Source of the DNA: an uncultured Saprospiraceae bacterium
GTDB taxonomy: Bacteria; Bacteroidota; Bacteroidia; Chitinophagales; Saprospiraceae
DNA: 64,000 nucleotides
Direction: 5' to 3'
Assembly (NCBI GenBank): GCA_937928045.1
Contig: CALFWO010000029.1
Location: 1-64,000, forward strand
The notes beneath the pieces are model-generated. The model did not search any database, was not told the origin of the DNA, and was given only the letters and a program-made list of their open reading frames with translations. The position numbers and the translations under genes are program-made. This document shows, one piece after another, positions 17,030-26,852 of this stretch (its first letter is position 1; each line of letters starts with the position of its first letter).

Positions 17030-17368
17030 CTATGGACGAATCAACTCATGAGCTGCAAGCATCACACTTTTTTCCCATTCGTGAAATTCACCGTCAACCA
17101 AAAACAGATCAAGAATTTCGGCCATTAAAGTTCCTTGCTCCTCGCCTGTAAACTGAAATTGCTCTGCAGCTTGTCTAATTCTTTCTGTTCGTTTGAATTC
17201 ATCATCAGCATCAAAAGCTGATTTCACATTGTTCACTAGAATTGGATCTTGAAACTTCGTAATGAAATTTTCCTCCTTAACGTTCACTGACAAGTCCGTA
17301 TCAGCACAATAGAAAAATAAGTACATTTTGAACTCTGCTAATTTCCACGTTGCTGGAGTATCTATCAT
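17030..17368 (-). CDS. Small TerB-like helical protein, tandem paralogue 2
   Basis: A 112-aa soluble protein that aligns end to end with the 110-aa product of 16640-16972: TWKLAEFKMYLFFYCADTD corresponds to NWNKKELEAYMLIFCADAD, DDEFKRTERI to DNDFERMQKI, and LFLVDGEFHEWEK to QLLSDGHLHPIAH. Overall identity is moderate, so the duplication is old. No signal peptide. It is transcribed divergently from guanine deaminase, with 175 bp between. Function unknown. Confidence 0.7.
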   Translation of the reverse strand: MIDTPATWKLAEFKMYLFFYCADTDLSVNVKEENFITKFQDPILVNNVKSAFDADDEFKRTERIRQAAEQFQFTGEEQGTLMAEILDLFLVDGEFHEWEKSVMLAAHELIRP

Positions 17369-17543
17369 CTTGTTGTATTTATAGTTTGGAATCTAATATT
17401 TGGGTACTTCAAATTTTAGACCAAATGATTAGCATATTGAAATAACAACAAATCATAATTGGTTAATAATCTTTGTATTAGTAATCACTCCGAGGTAATG
17501 AATCCGCTTCTTTTCCTTACATTGCTCCAAATATCTAAAGCAA

Positions 17544-18014
17544 ATGACACATCAGGATTTTCTGAAATTGGCAGTCGCCGAAGGGAAAAAAGGAATGGAA
17601 AATAAAATTGGCGGTCCATTCGGAGCGGTGATTGTTAAAAATGGCGAAGTGATTGCCAAAGGTTCTAACCGAGTAACCTCTACCAATGATCCAACGGCAC
17701 ATGCTGAAGTAACGGTGATTCGACTAGCTTGTGAAAAATTACAAGACTTTCAGTTATCCGGTTGCATCCTGTATTCGAGCTGTGAACCTTGTCCAATGTG
17801 CCTAGGAGCTATTTATTGGGCGCGTCCGGATAAAGTTTATTATGCTTCTTCTAAAGTAGATGCTGCTGATGCAGGTTTTGATGATGATTTTATTTATAAG
17901 GAATTGGAATTACCACATGCTGAAAGAAGTATTCCTTTCGAACAAGATCGAATCAAAGAAAGCGTAACGCTTTTTGATGATTGGAAAGAAATGGAAGGAA
18001 AAACAGAGTATTAA
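17544..18014 (+). CDS. guaD: Guanine deaminase
   Basis: A 156-aa cytosolic enzyme that hydrolyses guanine to xanthine and ammonia in purine salvage/catabolism. It belongs to the CDA-type deaminases. Zinc ligands are His53 (in HAEV, with Glu55 as proton shuttle) and Cys83 and Cys86 (in EPCPMC). It is very similar to Bacillus subtilis GuaD as I recall it: IGGPFGAVIVK near residue 22, NDPTAHAEVT, CILYSSCEPCPMCLGAIYWA and the late AGFDDDFIYKE all correspond, and the C-terminus again ends in EY (domain-swapped active-site lid in the Bacillus enzyme). This separates it from TadA, which lacks the AGFDD..IYKE segment. It appears monocistronic. Confidence 0.92.
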   Translation: MTHQDFLKLAVAEGKKGMENKIGGPFGAVIVKNGEVIAKGSNRVTSTNDPTAHAEVTVIRLACEKLQDFQLSGCILYSSCEPCPMCLGAIYWARPDKVYYASSKVDAADAGFDDDFIYKELELPHAERSIPFEQDRIKESVTLFDDWKEMEGKTEY

Positions 18015-18824
18015 TTTATTGCATTGGTCAGATTAGTTACTCGTTGATGATTTCTAATTTATTAGAATACTCTATCATCATTAAAATAGGATGTACTTGA
18101 TCAGTTCATTTGGAGACCAAAATCATTGTGAAAAGGAAGAGAATTACCAGTCTTTGAAAATCTAATTGCATCAATTAGATTGAAATCGTCAAAAGTTATA
18201 TTTGAAATTTTGGAGGCTAAAGTAGGCTACGAAAATCAGTTGTCTTTACTAGGATTTAAATCTTAGCCGTATTAATGAGGTCCAAATTCAATCAGAAGCA
18301 AATTATCTATTTTAAAAGAAAAGGGTTTACCTGTCCTCGAGATCTTATCGTTTCGACAAGTTCGAAAAATCAAAAATCATGTTTCGAAATTATAGAAAGC
18401 CGTAATGGGCTTTGCGAATTATTGTCATTATTGGAATAAAGTATCTGAGTCATCAGATTTTGATCCAGATTCATGCTTAGTTCCAAGCATTTTTTGGGTG
18501 CTCCGCCGGTGCAGTTTTGGTGGGGTCGGCTCTCGTGGGTGGGATCTATTTTTACTACGTAAAAATGCGGCCCGCCCACCGAACCAGCCAACCGGTTCGC
18601 TTAAGAGAATTTTGATTACAGAGCTATCGCAAAATTCAAAACCTGACTTGCAGGCAAAGAAATTCAAGGGCTCTTGAAGAATCAAAAGTCAACTGTCAGC
18701 ATGTTAAAAAAAAAAGATATCTTCTATCGCGACAATACTTGATTTCGCAATCCGGAAAAGCCTTTTAGGCAATTCAAATATAATTGTTTTTAATTAAAAA
18801 CACAATTTGTTTTTCACTGCACCT
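18015..18824. other. Gene-free region of about 810 bp
   Basis: No convincing gene: frames on both strands are short and broken, apart from the shadow frames of the GC-rich element at 18480-18605. The stretch contains a perfect 10-bp inverted repeat at 18159-18181 (AATCTAATTG, CAT, CAATTAGATT), the GC-rich structured element, and a run of ten A around 18705. It may hold the degraded remains of a gene, but none can be named. Confidence 0.6.
18480..18605. repeat. GC-rich structured element, candidate dispersed intergenic repeat
   Basis: A block clearly richer in G+C than the AT-rich surroundings. It contains nested hairpins: GTGGGTGGG (18535-18543) pairs with CCCGCCCAC (18571-18579), enclosing TTTTTAC/GTAAAAA (18549-18555 with 18559-18565). 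A further hairpin has CGAACC and GGTTCG arms at 18580-18599. The two conceptual translations (VGWFGGRAAFLRS on minus, CSFGGVGSRGWD on plus) resemble spurious small proteins that I recall being annotated repeatedly in Bacteroidota genomes, which suggests a dispersed non-coding repeat. That last point is from memory and not checked. Confidence 0.45.
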
Positions 18825-18862
18825 AAAAAAGCGGAGTATCTCTAAGAGTTACTCCGCTTTTT
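18825..18862. terminator. Intrinsic terminator for the thioredoxin-family gene
   Basis: AAAAAGCGGAGTA, an 11-base loop, then TACTCCGCTTTTT: a 13-bp A/T-flanked stem immediately downstream of the minus-strand gene ending at 18881. It would also work in the plus direction. Confidence 0.85.
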
Positions 18863-18880
18863 CAACTTCTTTAATAAGTA

Positions 18881-19369
18881 TTATTTAGACTTTGCCAGCA
18901 TTTGATCAATCGCAGAAGTGAATTCAGAAACGGTTTTAGCGTATCCTGTTTTTCCTAACGCCTGAATAGAAAATCCGTTCGTCTGTGGATCTTTATCTGC
19001 GTTAAATACCCACACAGTCGGGAATCCACTCACCTGAAAAGCACGTTGCAATTCAGAATTTTGCTTTTGAATTTCAGCCGGAAGTTTAGAACGCTTTGGA
19101 AAGTCGAGCTCCAATAAAACCACGTTTTCTTCAGCCCATTTCTTAAAGTCTGGCTTTGAAAAAACAGATTGATCCAATCTTATACACCATCCACACCAGT
19201 CTGTACCCGTAAAGTTGGCCAAAATTGGCTTTCCGGAATCTTGGGAAATCTTTACGGCTTTAGCCATTTCTACTTCCCAACCTTCTTTTTTCGATTTATA
19301 TTCTGTTTGAGCGGTTGTTGCAGAAACTGCAAAAGCGATTAAACAAAGGACGATTACTGATCTAAACAT
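18881..19369 (-). CDS. Exported thioredoxin-family protein (CGWC)
   Basis: A 162-aa protein from the ATG at 19369 (MFRSVIVLCLIAFA); the upstream codon at 19402 would put 11 polar residues before the signal peptide and is less likely. Signal peptide to about residue 21 (TTAQ). Thioredoxin-like domain: KPILANFTGTDWCGWC with Cys59 and Cys62 as the redox pair, then WAEENVVLLELDFP and the cis-Pro segment VSGFPTVWVF. It resembles the Thioredoxin_7/DsbD-gamma type, so a periplasmic reductase or disulfide carrier is likely. A DsbA-like gene lies 196 bp upstream on the same strand, forming a small redox cluster. Confidence 0.85.
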   Translation of the reverse strand: MFRSVIVLCLIAFAVSATTAQTEYKSKKEGWEVEMAKAVKISQDSGKPILANFTGTDWCGWCIRLDQSVFSKPDFKKWAEENVVLLELDFPKRSKLPAEIQKQNSELQRAFQVSGFPTVWVFNADKDPQTNGFSIQALGKTGYAKTVSEFTSAIDQMLAKSK

Positions 19370-19565
19370 GCTGTGGTTCTTATAATTTTTGATATACGAC
19401 ACTTTAGTTAAACAAGCATCGTAGCATAAAGTTACTCTTTCAAAGGATAAGAATCACGCCAGAATTGTCCGGGGCCCTTAAAGCAGTCCTTTTTAACGAA
19501 TATTTAAGTCTAAATCAGCTGAAATGATCGATTTGTTAATCAAATTGAGTCAAAAACTGCAAAAA

Positions 19566-20240
19566 CTAGTTCAAAAGAGATTGAATCTTAGAGATAATAG
19601 ATTCAGATTTTTGATATCCATTGCTAAGCAATTGATATTTATCTCCGATTTTCAGCACCATAGATGGGAATCCTCTTACACCCATTTGCTGAGAAACCAT
19701 AAAGTCTGCTTTGGTTTTCTCTTTGTATTCGATGCTATTCCATTTTTCTCTAAAAACCTTTTCATCAATCTCAAAAGCCTTTAAGACTTGATCATAGGAC
19801 CCCTCTACCTTGGGATCTTTATTTTCACTGTAGAATAATTTTTGAGTGGCTTTAAAGAAAGCCAATTCTTTATCTGGTTCCATATCTCGCACCACTACAA
19901 CAGCGCGACAAGCAGGCTCAGTATCGTAGACAAAAGTAGGGTTTGATAAAATATCATAAGAAAATGGTTGCTTTGTTAAATGACCAATTTCTTCCCAATG
20001 TTCCTTTAAGAAGTCCTTCAATTCAGCCATGGTTTGCTTTCCAAATGGCCGCAATCCACCCATCACCATATTAAATTCGATTTCAGGAAAAGCATCCTTA
20101 ATTTCACTTACTTCATTGCTAAATCCATAGCACCAAGAGCACATCGGATCGCCAAAATAAATGATAGCATTTTCTTGAGAAAAAACAGATTCATTCATGC
20201 CTAATGTTAATAAAATAGCGATGATTAATTTGCTCATCAT
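19566..20240 (-). CDS. Exported DsbA-family protein (CSWC)
   Basis: A 224-aa protein with a short signal peptide (to about residue 22, VFSQ). The mature part starts with a strand and the redox motif GDPMCSWCYGF (Cys34, Cys37). A long helical insertion and the cis-Pro segment MGVRGFPSMVLKIGDKYQLL follow. The CSWC motif and the helical organisation match the DsbA/FrnE-like subfamily rather than classical DsbA (CPHC). The likely role is thiol oxidation or isomerisation in the periplasm. RNase R, the next gene upstream on the same strand, ends 41 bp away, so read-through is possible. Confidence 0.82.
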   Translation of the reverse strand: MMSKLIIAILLTLGMNESVFSQENAIIYFGDPMCSWCYGFSNEVSEIKDAFPEIEFNMVMGGLRPFGKQTMAELKDFLKEHWEEIGHLTKQPFSYDILSNPTFVYDTEPACRAVVVVRDMEPDKELAFFKATQKLFYSENKDPKVEGSYDQVLKAFEIDEKVFREKWNSIEYKEKTKADFMVSQQMGVRGFPSMVLKIGDKYQLLSNGYQKSESIISKIQSLLN

Positions 20241-20281
20241 TTTAAATTTTAAAACTACACTACAGTCAATTTATTGTAATG

Positions 20282-22498
20282 TTACTGTTCCCCCTTTTCT
20301 CCAATTTCTTCTAACTCAATTCGCCTAGTACTCAAATCGGCACTCAACACTTTAACTCGGATTTTATCTCCCATTTTAATAATTCGTCCTGATCTTCTAC
20401 CTCTTGCTTTTAAATGAGAATCAGAAACGACAAATGGTTCTGACATGTTTTCAAAACCAACCATACCTTCTGCTTTCACTCCAACCAATTCTACAAAGAT
20501 TCCTCGGTCAATCATGCCCGTTACATAACCATCAAAGATTTGTCCAACTCGGGTTTCCATGAATTCTACCAACTTATATTTAATGGATTCTCTTTCAGCT
20601 TCAGCTGCCTTCTTTTCTTGAGCGGAAATATGCTTACACATCGATTCAAGAACCGACTTATCCATCCGATAATGTTCTGTTAGATTTTTAAATAAAATCC
20701 GATGAACTAGGACATCCGCATATCTTCTAATCGGACTAGTAAAGTGCGCGTAATTATTAAAGGCCAAACCGTAGTGTCCAATATTTTCCGTTGTATAAAT
20801 AGCCTTAGCCATGGTTCTAATCGCCATAGGCCCTAGCATCCTTAAGGCATTATTTTCTTCACTTGCCTTGCTCAACATATTGAAAGATTTCGCTATTGCC
20901 GCAGGGCTTGAAGTATCGAGTTTCAAACCAAGTTCCATTGCAAATTTTGTGAAATCCGCGACCCGATCTGCATCTGGATAATCGTGTACACGATAAACAA
21001 AAGGATATTCCTGTTCATCCTGCCCTTTTTCTACCATAAATCCAGCCACTTCTCTATTCGCTAGAAGCATGAATTCTTCTACTAACAAATGCGCTGCAAA
21101 ACGTTCTTTTACATAGACTTCTAAAGGAACACCTTGATCATCAAGCTTAAATTTAACTTCATCTGATTCAAAATTTATTGCTCCTTTTTTAAATCTGTTT
21201 GCACGCATTTTTTCTGCCATTCGATTAAGTTTCTTCAACTCTTTCCAATGGTCTCCTTTCCTTGATACGATAACGTCTTGAGCTTCCTCATATGTAAACC
21301 TTCGATCTGAGTGCGTCAATGTTTTTCCAAACCACTTTTTAACAATCGTATCCTCCGCATCAAAGGTAAATATCGCAGAGAAAGTACACTTGTCTTCGTG
21401 AGGCCTGAGCGAACAGAGTTCGTTGGATAATTTCTCTGGTAGCATAGGAGCAACCCGATCAACTAAATATACTGAAGTACTTCTGGAAAATGCTTCTTTA
21501 TCGAGTAGTGTACCGGGCTGAATATAGTGCGTAACATCGGCAATGTGAATACCTATTTCACAGAGTCCATCTGGCAAAAATTTCACAGAAAGCGCATCAT
21601 CAAAATCCTTCGCCGTTTCTGGATCTATTGTAAATGTAATTTCCTTTCTATAATCTTTTCTCCAAGCTGGTTTCTTTTCTTTTGCTCCATCTTTTAGCAT
21701 CGCAGCTTCTTCTTCAAGCTCCGGTGCAAAACCAGGATCAAAACCTTGATTCAACAAAATTTGTTGCATAGTAATCTCATTACTACCTACTCCTCCCAGC
21801 ACTTGAATAATATCTCCCTTTGGAAAATCATTTCGCTTTTGGGGCCATTTAGTAATTTTCACAACTACCAAATCACCCTCTTTGGCTTCCTTTAAATATT
21901 TTTCCTTTACAACAATATTTAATGCTAAATATTGATCTTCTGTTTCAACAAAATATTCATCACCTTCGTAACGTAATGTTCCTAGAAATTTTTCTCTTTT
22001 TCTTTCTATAATCTCAACGACGGCTCCTTCCAGTTTTCTTTTTCCTCCACCTTGCTTCAACTCGACTTTTACCAAGTCGCCGTTCATTGCAAATTTCAAT
22101 CTTCTACCTTGTACAAAGACATCAGATTCCAATCCATCGATGATAATGAATGCATCTCCGCTGCGTGTCATATCAACTCGACCAACAAATCCATCTTTTG
22201 GAGGAGCAATGCGAGGTTTGAATGCTCGATCTCCACCATTTCCTTGTTTGGCAAGTTTGTAAGTTCCTCCTCCGGCAGCCTTCAACTTTCCTTTGGAAGC
22301 TAGAAATCCTAATTTCTGATCAATCTCTGCGTATGAAATTTTTAGTCTGAGTTTTTTGGCGAGTTGAGGCGCATCGTATCTTTTTCGTTCGTTGCGTTCA
22401 AAGAAATCCATGATTTTAAAAGTCAATCCTGGTCCTCCTTTTCTAGGGTTTCTATTTCCACCTTTAGATCGGCGTGTCCCTTTGTTTTCTTCTTTCAT
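20282..22498 (-). CDS. rnr: Ribonuclease R
   Basis: A 738-aa 3'-5' exoribonuclease of the RNB family, active on structured RNA. Order of domains: basic Gly/Arg-rich N-terminus; winged-helix (about 25-80); two cold-shock/OB domains (about 95-260); the RNB catalytic core with TIDPETAKDFDDALS at about 290-305 carrying the Mg-binding Asp residues; AHFTSPIRRYADVLVHR near 590; and a C-terminal S1 domain (about 655-735, GYVTGMIDRGIFVEL). Length is normal for Bacteroidota RNase R. The gene lies 71 bp downstream of a small conserved gene on the same strand and may share its promoter. Confidence 0.95.
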   Translation of the reverse strand: MKEENKGTRRSKGGNRNPRKGGPGLTFKIMDFFERNERKRYDAPQLAKKLRLKISYAEIDQKLGFLASKGKLKAAGGGTYKLAKQGNGGDRAFKPRIAPPKDGFVGRVDMTRSGDAFIIIDGLESDVFVQGRRLKFAMNGDLVKVELKQGGGKRKLEGAVVEIIERKREKFLGTLRYEGDEYFVETEDQYLALNIVVKEKYLKEAKEGDLVVVKITKWPQKRNDFPKGDIIQVLGGVGSNEITMQQILLNQGFDPGFAPELEEEAAMLKDGAKEKKPAWRKDYRKEITFTIDPETAKDFDDALSVKFLPDGLCEIGIHIADVTHYIQPGTLLDKEAFSRSTSVYLVDRVAPMLPEKLSNELCSLRPHEDKCTFSAIFTFDAEDTIVKKWFGKTLTHSDRRFTYEEAQDVIVSRKGDHWKELKKLNRMAEKMRANRFKKGAINFESDEVKFKLDDQGVPLEVYVKERFAAHLLVEEFMLLANREVAGFMVEKGQDEQEYPFVYRVHDYPDADRVADFTKFAMELGLKLDTSSPAAIAKSFNMLSKASEENNALRMLGPMAIRTMAKAIYTTENIGHYGLAFNNYAHFTSPIRRYADVLVHRILFKNLTEHYRMDKSVLESMCKHISAQEKKAAEAERESIKYKLVEFMETRVGQIFDGYVTGMIDRGIFVELVGVKAEGMVGFENMSEPFVVSDSHLKARGRRSGRIIKMGDKIRVKVLSADLSTRRIELEEIGEKGEQ

Positions 22499-22569
22499 TA
22501 ATATGTATTGTTCCTAATCTTGAGCCTTTTTAATTGGTTTTTGTTCTTTTAGGCCAAGATATCAGCAAG

Positions 22570-23079
22570 TTATTCTGCTGAATTATCAACGACAACCTGT
22601 CCTTGATCTGTGATGGTTAACTTCATTGCTTCCGAATTCGTTCCATCATTCGTGTTTGCATTCAAAATTTCAACACCACCAACGATAAAAATATCCCATT
22701 CTTCATCAATAGTTGCTACCGTCCTTGCGATAGCAGCTCCTTCAGCAGTAGTTCCAGCCAATACTTGTTGATCGATCAGAACCCCTTTGTTTGTAAAAGT
22801 AGCCAAGATATATTCATAAGTCATCAAACTAGCCTTCCAATAAACGATTCCGACGAATTCCTTGGCATTTGGAATCTGAAAACAAGCCAAAAACTCTGTA
22901 AGTTCATCAATCTCAGTCTTTTGCAAGGGAGCGATGTACTCTTGAACATATTGTGCTGGAATCGGTGGATTGGCCTTCGAAAAGTGGCCTTGCGACTCTT
23001 CACTTAAAGTAATGGGCAGTTCAATTACTGGAAAAAGTTGAATGAATTCTAAAAAACTGGTTTTAACCACCTTAGCCAT
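22570..23079 (-). CDS. Conserved hypothetical protein upstream of rnr
   Basis: A 169-aa soluble protein without signal peptide. It begins MAKVVKTSFLEFIQLFPVIE. The middle has a helix (KTEIDELTEFLACFQIP) and the C-terminal half is beta-rich with GIVYWKASLMTYEYILATF, TVATIDEEWDIFIVGG and an Asn/Thr-rich loop. I do not recognise a family. Its position directly before rnr and the shared strand suggest co-transcription. The start is supported by a TAnnTTTG box 15 bp upstream. Confidence 0.7.
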   Translation of the reverse strand: MAKVVKTSFLEFIQLFPVIELPITLSEESQGHFSKANPPIPAQYVQEYIAPLQKTEIDELTEFLACFQIPNAKEFVGIVYWKASLMTYEYILATFTNKGVLIDQQVLAGTTAEGAAIARTVATIDEEWDIFIVGGVEILNANTNDGTNSEAMKLTITDQGQVVVDNSAE

Positions 23080-23093
23080 GAATAATTTTTTGT

Positions 23094-23101
23094 CAAAAGT
23101 A
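23094..23101 (-). promoter_or_regulatory. Candidate -7 box (TACTTTTG)
   Basis: TACTTTTG on the minus strand, a full TAnnTTTG match, 15 bp upstream of the start at 23079. An 11-bp palindrome (GCCTA-A-TAGGC, 23117-23127) lies just upstream. No -33 element at the usual spacing was seen. Confidence 0.4.
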
Positions 23102-23278
23102 CTGCTAAAAATTCAAGCCTAATAGGCAAATTGGCCAGATTATCTGGATCAAAATGAGACTTCTTTGCCCCTCACGCGCGCGCAAGTCAGTCCCTAACTT
23201 TAGCTAGGCCTTTAGTTGACCTTGTTTAGCAGGACCCCATTTAGACCAATTCTAAATAAGCTACAGCCCTTATCCCTC

Positions 23279-23309
23279 TTGGCCTTTCAACACAGATTCG
23301 ATAGATTTG
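23279..23309 (+). promoter_or_regulatory. sdh operon promoter (TTGG / TAGATTTG)
   Basis: A TTG -33 element (23279-23281) and a full -7 box TAGATTTG (23302-23309), separated by about 20 bp, match the Bacteroidota sigma-ABfr promoter (TTTG...TAnnTTTG). Initiation would fall near 23315, leaving a leader of about 18 nt before the sdhC ATG at 23334. Confidence 0.7.
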
Positions 23310-23333
23310 TGAAAACCACAATCAAGATATTTT

Positions 23334-24011
23334 ATGAATTGGGTAACAAACTTTTTAACCTCTTCAATCGGTAGAAAACTCATTATGAGTCTGACCGGTT
23401 TATTCCTCATCCTTTTTCTCGTCATCCATCTTATTGGAAATTTACAACTACTAATAGATGATGGCGGAAGAACATTCAATGAGTATGCCTATTTGATGAC
23501 CAATAACCCTTTGATCAAAGTGATATCATATGGCAATTACTTTTTCATTCTTTTGCATGCTTTTCAAGGGATTTTGTTGTGGAGACAAAATGCTTCCGCA
23601 AAGGGTCAGAAATACGCAGTTTCAACTTCAAATAATGCTTCTTGGGCGTCCAAAAACATGGGACCACTTGGATTGATCATCTTGGCTTTTATCGTTTTAC
23701 ACATGTGGCAGTTCTGGTACCAGATGAAATTTGGAGGATTACCTACTGCAACATATGATGGACTAGAGGTGAAAAATTTATATGGACCGGTATCAGAGGC
23801 GTTTAGTCAACTGCCATTTGTCATCTTTTATGTTGTTTGCATGGCTTTTATCGCTTTGCACCTATCGCATGGATTCCAATCTGCTTTTCAGTCATTAGGA
23901 TTGAATCATAAGAAATATACTCCGGCGATAAAGTTTTTAGGAACTGCCTACTCAATATTGGTTCCGCTGGGATTCGCGATTATTCCAGTTTTCTTTTTCC
24001 TTTTTAGATAA
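23334..24011 (+). CDS. sdhC: Succinate dehydrogenase cytochrome b subunit
   Basis: A 225-aa membrane anchor of complex II with five hydrophobic helices, the single-subunit di-haem type (type B, as in Bacteroides, Wolinella and Bacillus). It begins in the family manner with SSIGRKLIMSLTGLFLILFL and then HLIGNLQ, where the His is a haem ligand candidate. Further His residues occur in FFILLHAFQG, IVLHMWQFW and FIALHLSHGF, suitable as the other haem ligands. It transfers electrons between the iron-sulfur subunit and menaquinone. It is the first gene of sdhCAB, 22 bp before sdhA. Confidence 0.92.
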   Translation: MNWVTNFLTSSIGRKLIMSLTGLFLILFLVIHLIGNLQLLIDDGGRTFNEYAYLMTNNPLIKVISYGNYFFILLHAFQGILLWRQNASAKGQKYAVSTSNNASWASKNMGPLGLIILAFIVLHMWQFWYQMKFGGLPTATYDGLEVKNLYGPVSEAFSQLPFVIFYVVCMAFIALHLSHGFQSAFQSLGLNHKKYTPAIKFLGTAYSILVPLGFAIIPVFFFLFR

Positions 24012-24033
24012 TCACTGATCAAAATAAAGAGAC

Positions 24034-26031
24034 ATGATTAATTTAGATGCAAAAGTTCCAGAAGGCCCATTAGAGGATAAGTGGACGAATTATAGATCAA
24101 AGATGAATCTAGTAGCGCCTAACAACAAGCGCCGACTAGAAGTTATTGTTGTTGGAACTGGACTTGCAGGAGCTGCGGCTGCTGCAACAATGGGTGAGCT
24201 AGGATACAATGTCAAGTGTTTTACTTTTCATGATAGTCCGAGAAGAGCCCACAGTATTGCGGCACAAGGTGGTATAAACGCTGCTAAAAATTATCAGAAC
24301 GATGGTGACTCGGTTTACCGTCTTTTTTACGATACCATCAAAGGTGGTGATTACCGCTCTAGGGAAGCTAACGTTCACAGATTAGCGGAAGTCTCAAGAA
24401 ATATTATCGACCAAGCAGTTGCACAAGGAGTACCATTTGCTCGAGAATATGGAGGATTATTGGCCAATAGATCATTTGGTGGTGTACAAGTATCGCGTAC
24501 TTTCTACGCCCGAGGACAAACGGGACAACAATTATTGATCGGAGCGTACCAATCACTATCTCGTCAAATCTCTTTGGGTAATGTACAGATGTACAACCGA
24601 CATGAGATGTTAGACTTGGTAAAAATTGATGGCAAAGCGAGAGGTATCATTGCAAGAAATTTGCTCACAGGAAAGTTAGAACGTTTCGCTGCTCACTGTG
24701 TCGTATTAGCCACAGGAGGTTACGGTAATGTTTTTTACTTATCCACAAACGCCATGAATTCAAATGTAACGGCGGCTTGGAGAGCAGTGAAAAAAGGAGC
24801 CTTAATGGCGAATCCATGTTATACGCAGATTCATCCAACTTGTATTCCTCAATCAGGAGAATATCAATCTAAGTTGACTTTGATGTCTGAATCCTTAAGA
24901 AATGATGGACGTGTTTGGGTACCAAAGAAAAAAGAAGATGCGGTTGCAATTCAAGAAGGTAAGAAAAAAGGTGTTGACATTGCGGAAGGCGATCGAGACT
25001 ATTACCTAGAGCGACGCTATCCTGCTTTTGGAAATCTGGTTCCTCGTGACGTAGCCTCCAGAGCTGCGAAAGTAGAATGCGACAAAGGTCATGGAATTGT
25101 ATCTACTGGAAAAGGAGTTTTCTTAGACTTTGCTTCAGCTATTCAGCGATATGGAAAATCTGCGGCACACACGCAAGGAATTAACAATCCAAGCGCCACA
25201 AAGATTGTTGAACTTGGAGAAGCAGTCATCAAAGAGAAGTACGGAAATCTTTTCCAGATGTATGAAAAAATATCGGGAGAAAATCCATATAAAAATCCTA
25301 TGAAAATTTATCCAGCAGTTCACTACACCATGGGAGGTGTTTGGGTAGATTATAATTTAGAGACAAATGTTCCTGGATTATTTGCTTTGGGAGAAGCCAA
25401 CTTCTCAGATCATGGTGCAAATAGATTAGGAGCTTCAGCTTTGATGCAAGGTTTGGCAGATGGATATTTTGTAATTCCTTACACAGTTGGACCTTTCCTT
25501 TCAGGAGAAATTAGAACTGAAAAAATATCTACTGATGCTCCTGAATTTGCAGCAGCAGAAAAAAATACGCAAGATCAGATTGACAAATTGATGAATGTCA
25601 AAGGAAAACAATCTGTAGAATCATTCCACAGACGGTTAGGAAAAATCATGTGGGAATATTGCGGAATGGCTAGAAACGAAGAGGGACTTAAAAAAGCTAG
25701 AAAAATGATTCGCGAATTGCGAGCAGAATTTTGGTCGGACGTATTTGTGCCAGGATCAAAAGATGAATTTAACCCAGAACTAGAGAAAGCTGGCCGAGTA
25801 GCCGACTTCTTAGAAATGGGTGAGGTCATGATCTTAGATGCATTAGATCGCGAAGAATCTTGCGGTGGACACTTTAGAGAAGAACACAAATCTGAAGAAG
25901 GAGAGGCCAAAAGAAATGATGCAGATTACACTTACGTGGCTGCTTGGGAATGGGACGAAAATGAACCAAAAGTTCATAAAGAACATTTGGTTTTTGAAAA
26001 CGTTGAATTAAAAACAAGATCTTATAAATAA
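24034..26031 (+). CDS. sdhA: Succinate dehydrogenase/fumarate reductase flavoprotein subunit
   Basis: A 665-aa catalytic subunit carrying covalent FAD. The FAD-binding motif [19 protein letters not shown] lies at about 40-58, and [14 protein letters not shown] at about 77-90 holds the His that binds FAD covalently. The capping/substrate domain has [10 protein letters not shown] near 265. [11 protein letters not shown] lies near 470. The C-terminal [12 protein letters not shown] and the TYVAAWEW..N end match type B enzymes. It oxidises succinate to fumarate or the reverse. Middle gene of the operon. Confidence 0.95.
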   Translation: MINLDAKVPEGPLEDKWTNYRSKMNLVAPNNKRRLEVIVVGTGLAGAAAAATMGELGYNVKCFTFHDSPRRAHSIAAQGGINAAKNYQNDGDSVYRLFYDTIKGGDYRSREANVHRLAEVSRNIIDQAVAQGVPFAREYGGLLANRSFGGVQVSRTFYARGQTGQQLLIGAYQSLSRQISLGNVQMYNRHEMLDLVKIDGKARGIIARNLLTGKLERFAAHCVVLATGGYGNVFYLSTNAMNSNVTAAWRAVKKGALMANPCYTQIHPTCIPQSGEYQSKLTLMSESLRNDGRVWVPKKKEDAVAIQEGKKKGVDIAEGDRDYYLERRYPAFGNLVPRDVASRAAKVECDKGHGIVSTGKGVFLDFASAIQRYGKSAAHTQGINNPSATKIVELGEAVIKEKYGNLFQMYEKISGENPYKNPMKIYPAVHYTMGGVWVDYNLETNVPGLFALGEANFSDHGANRLGASALMQGLADGYFVIPYTVGPFLSGEIRTEKISTDAPEFAAAEKNTQDQIDKLMNVKGKQSVESFHRRLGKIMWEYCGMARNEEGLKKARKMIRELRAEFWSDVFVPGSKDEFNPELEKAGRVADFLEMGEVMILDALDREESCGGHFREEHKSEEGEAKRNDADYTYVAAWEWDENEPKVHKEHLVFENVELKTRSYK

Positions 26032-26088
26032 TTCAATTCTTTTTTGAATTCGAATTAGTTAATATTAAGAAATATAAAACACCAGGAT

Positions 26089-26832
26089 ATGAATTTGACA
26101 TTGAAAGTGTGGAGACAAAAAGGGGCGAATGTAAAAGGTGCATTAGAAACTTACCAAGTAAAGGCAAACGAACACATGTCTTTTCTAGAGATGCTGGATG
26201 TACTCAATGAAGATTTAATTTCTCAAGGGAAAGAACCAGTTGCCTTTGCGCATGATTGTCGCGAAGGAATTTGTGGAACTTGTAACTTAGTAATCGATGG
26301 AAGACCACACGGCCCTCAGCAAGGTACTACTGTTTGCCAATTGCACATGAGAGCATTCAAAGATGGTCAAACGATTGTAGTAGAACCTTGGAGAGCTGCA
26401 GCATTCCCAATCATCAAGGACTTAGTCGTAGATCGTTCTTCGTTTGACGCCATTATTCAAGCAGGCGGATTTATTTCTGTAAACACTGGTCAAGCCCAGG
26501 ACGGAAATGCCATTCCGATTGAAAAGGATACTGCTTCTTTAGCATTTGATGCTGCAACTTGTATTGGTTGCGGAGCTTGCGTTGCAGCCTGCCCTAACGG
26601 ATCGGCAATGCTATTTACCTCTGCTAAAGTATCTCACTTGGCTTTGATGCCGCAAGGTAAAGTCGAGCACGAAAAACGGGTTCAAAAGATGGTCGCTCAA
26701 ATGGACCTAGAAGGATTTGGAAATTGCTCTAACACAGGAGCATGTGAAGTGGAATGTCCAAAAGAAATTTCGATATCAAACATAGCAAGATTGAACAGAT
26801 CCTATGTTGGATCTGTGTTGTCAAGCGATTAA
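26089..26832 (+). CDS. sdhB: Succinate dehydrogenase iron-sulfur subunit
   Basis: A 247-aa electron-transfer subunit. The N-terminal ferredoxin domain binds [2Fe-2S] through [15 protein letters not shown] and a later Cys (VCQLH). The C-terminal domain has [17 protein letters not shown] for [4Fe-4S]/[3Fe-4S] and [15 protein letters not shown] for the remaining ligands. All expected Cys residues are present. It follows sdhA by 57 bp and is followed by a terminator hairpin at 26853. Confidence 0.95.
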   Translation: MNLTLKVWRQKGANVKGALETYQVKANEHMSFLEMLDVLNEDLISQGKEPVAFAHDCREGICGTCNLVIDGRPHGPQQGTTVCQLHMRAFKDGQTIVVEPWRAAAFPIIKDLVVDRSSFDAIIQAGGFISVNTGQAQDGNAIPIEKDTASLAFDAATCIGCGACVAACPNGSAMLFTSAKVSHLALMPQGKVEHEKRVQKMVAQMDLEGFGNCSNTGACEVECPKEISISNIARLNRSYVGSVLSSD

Positions 26833-26852
26833 GAATTAATAACAACAATATG

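Noticed and set aside
18405-18685. Two overlapping small reading frames (90 aa plus, 85 aa minus) in the GC-rich element
   Set aside because: They mirror each other on opposite strands, follow the inverted repeats, have no promoter and an odd composition; they are better explained by the structured repeat.
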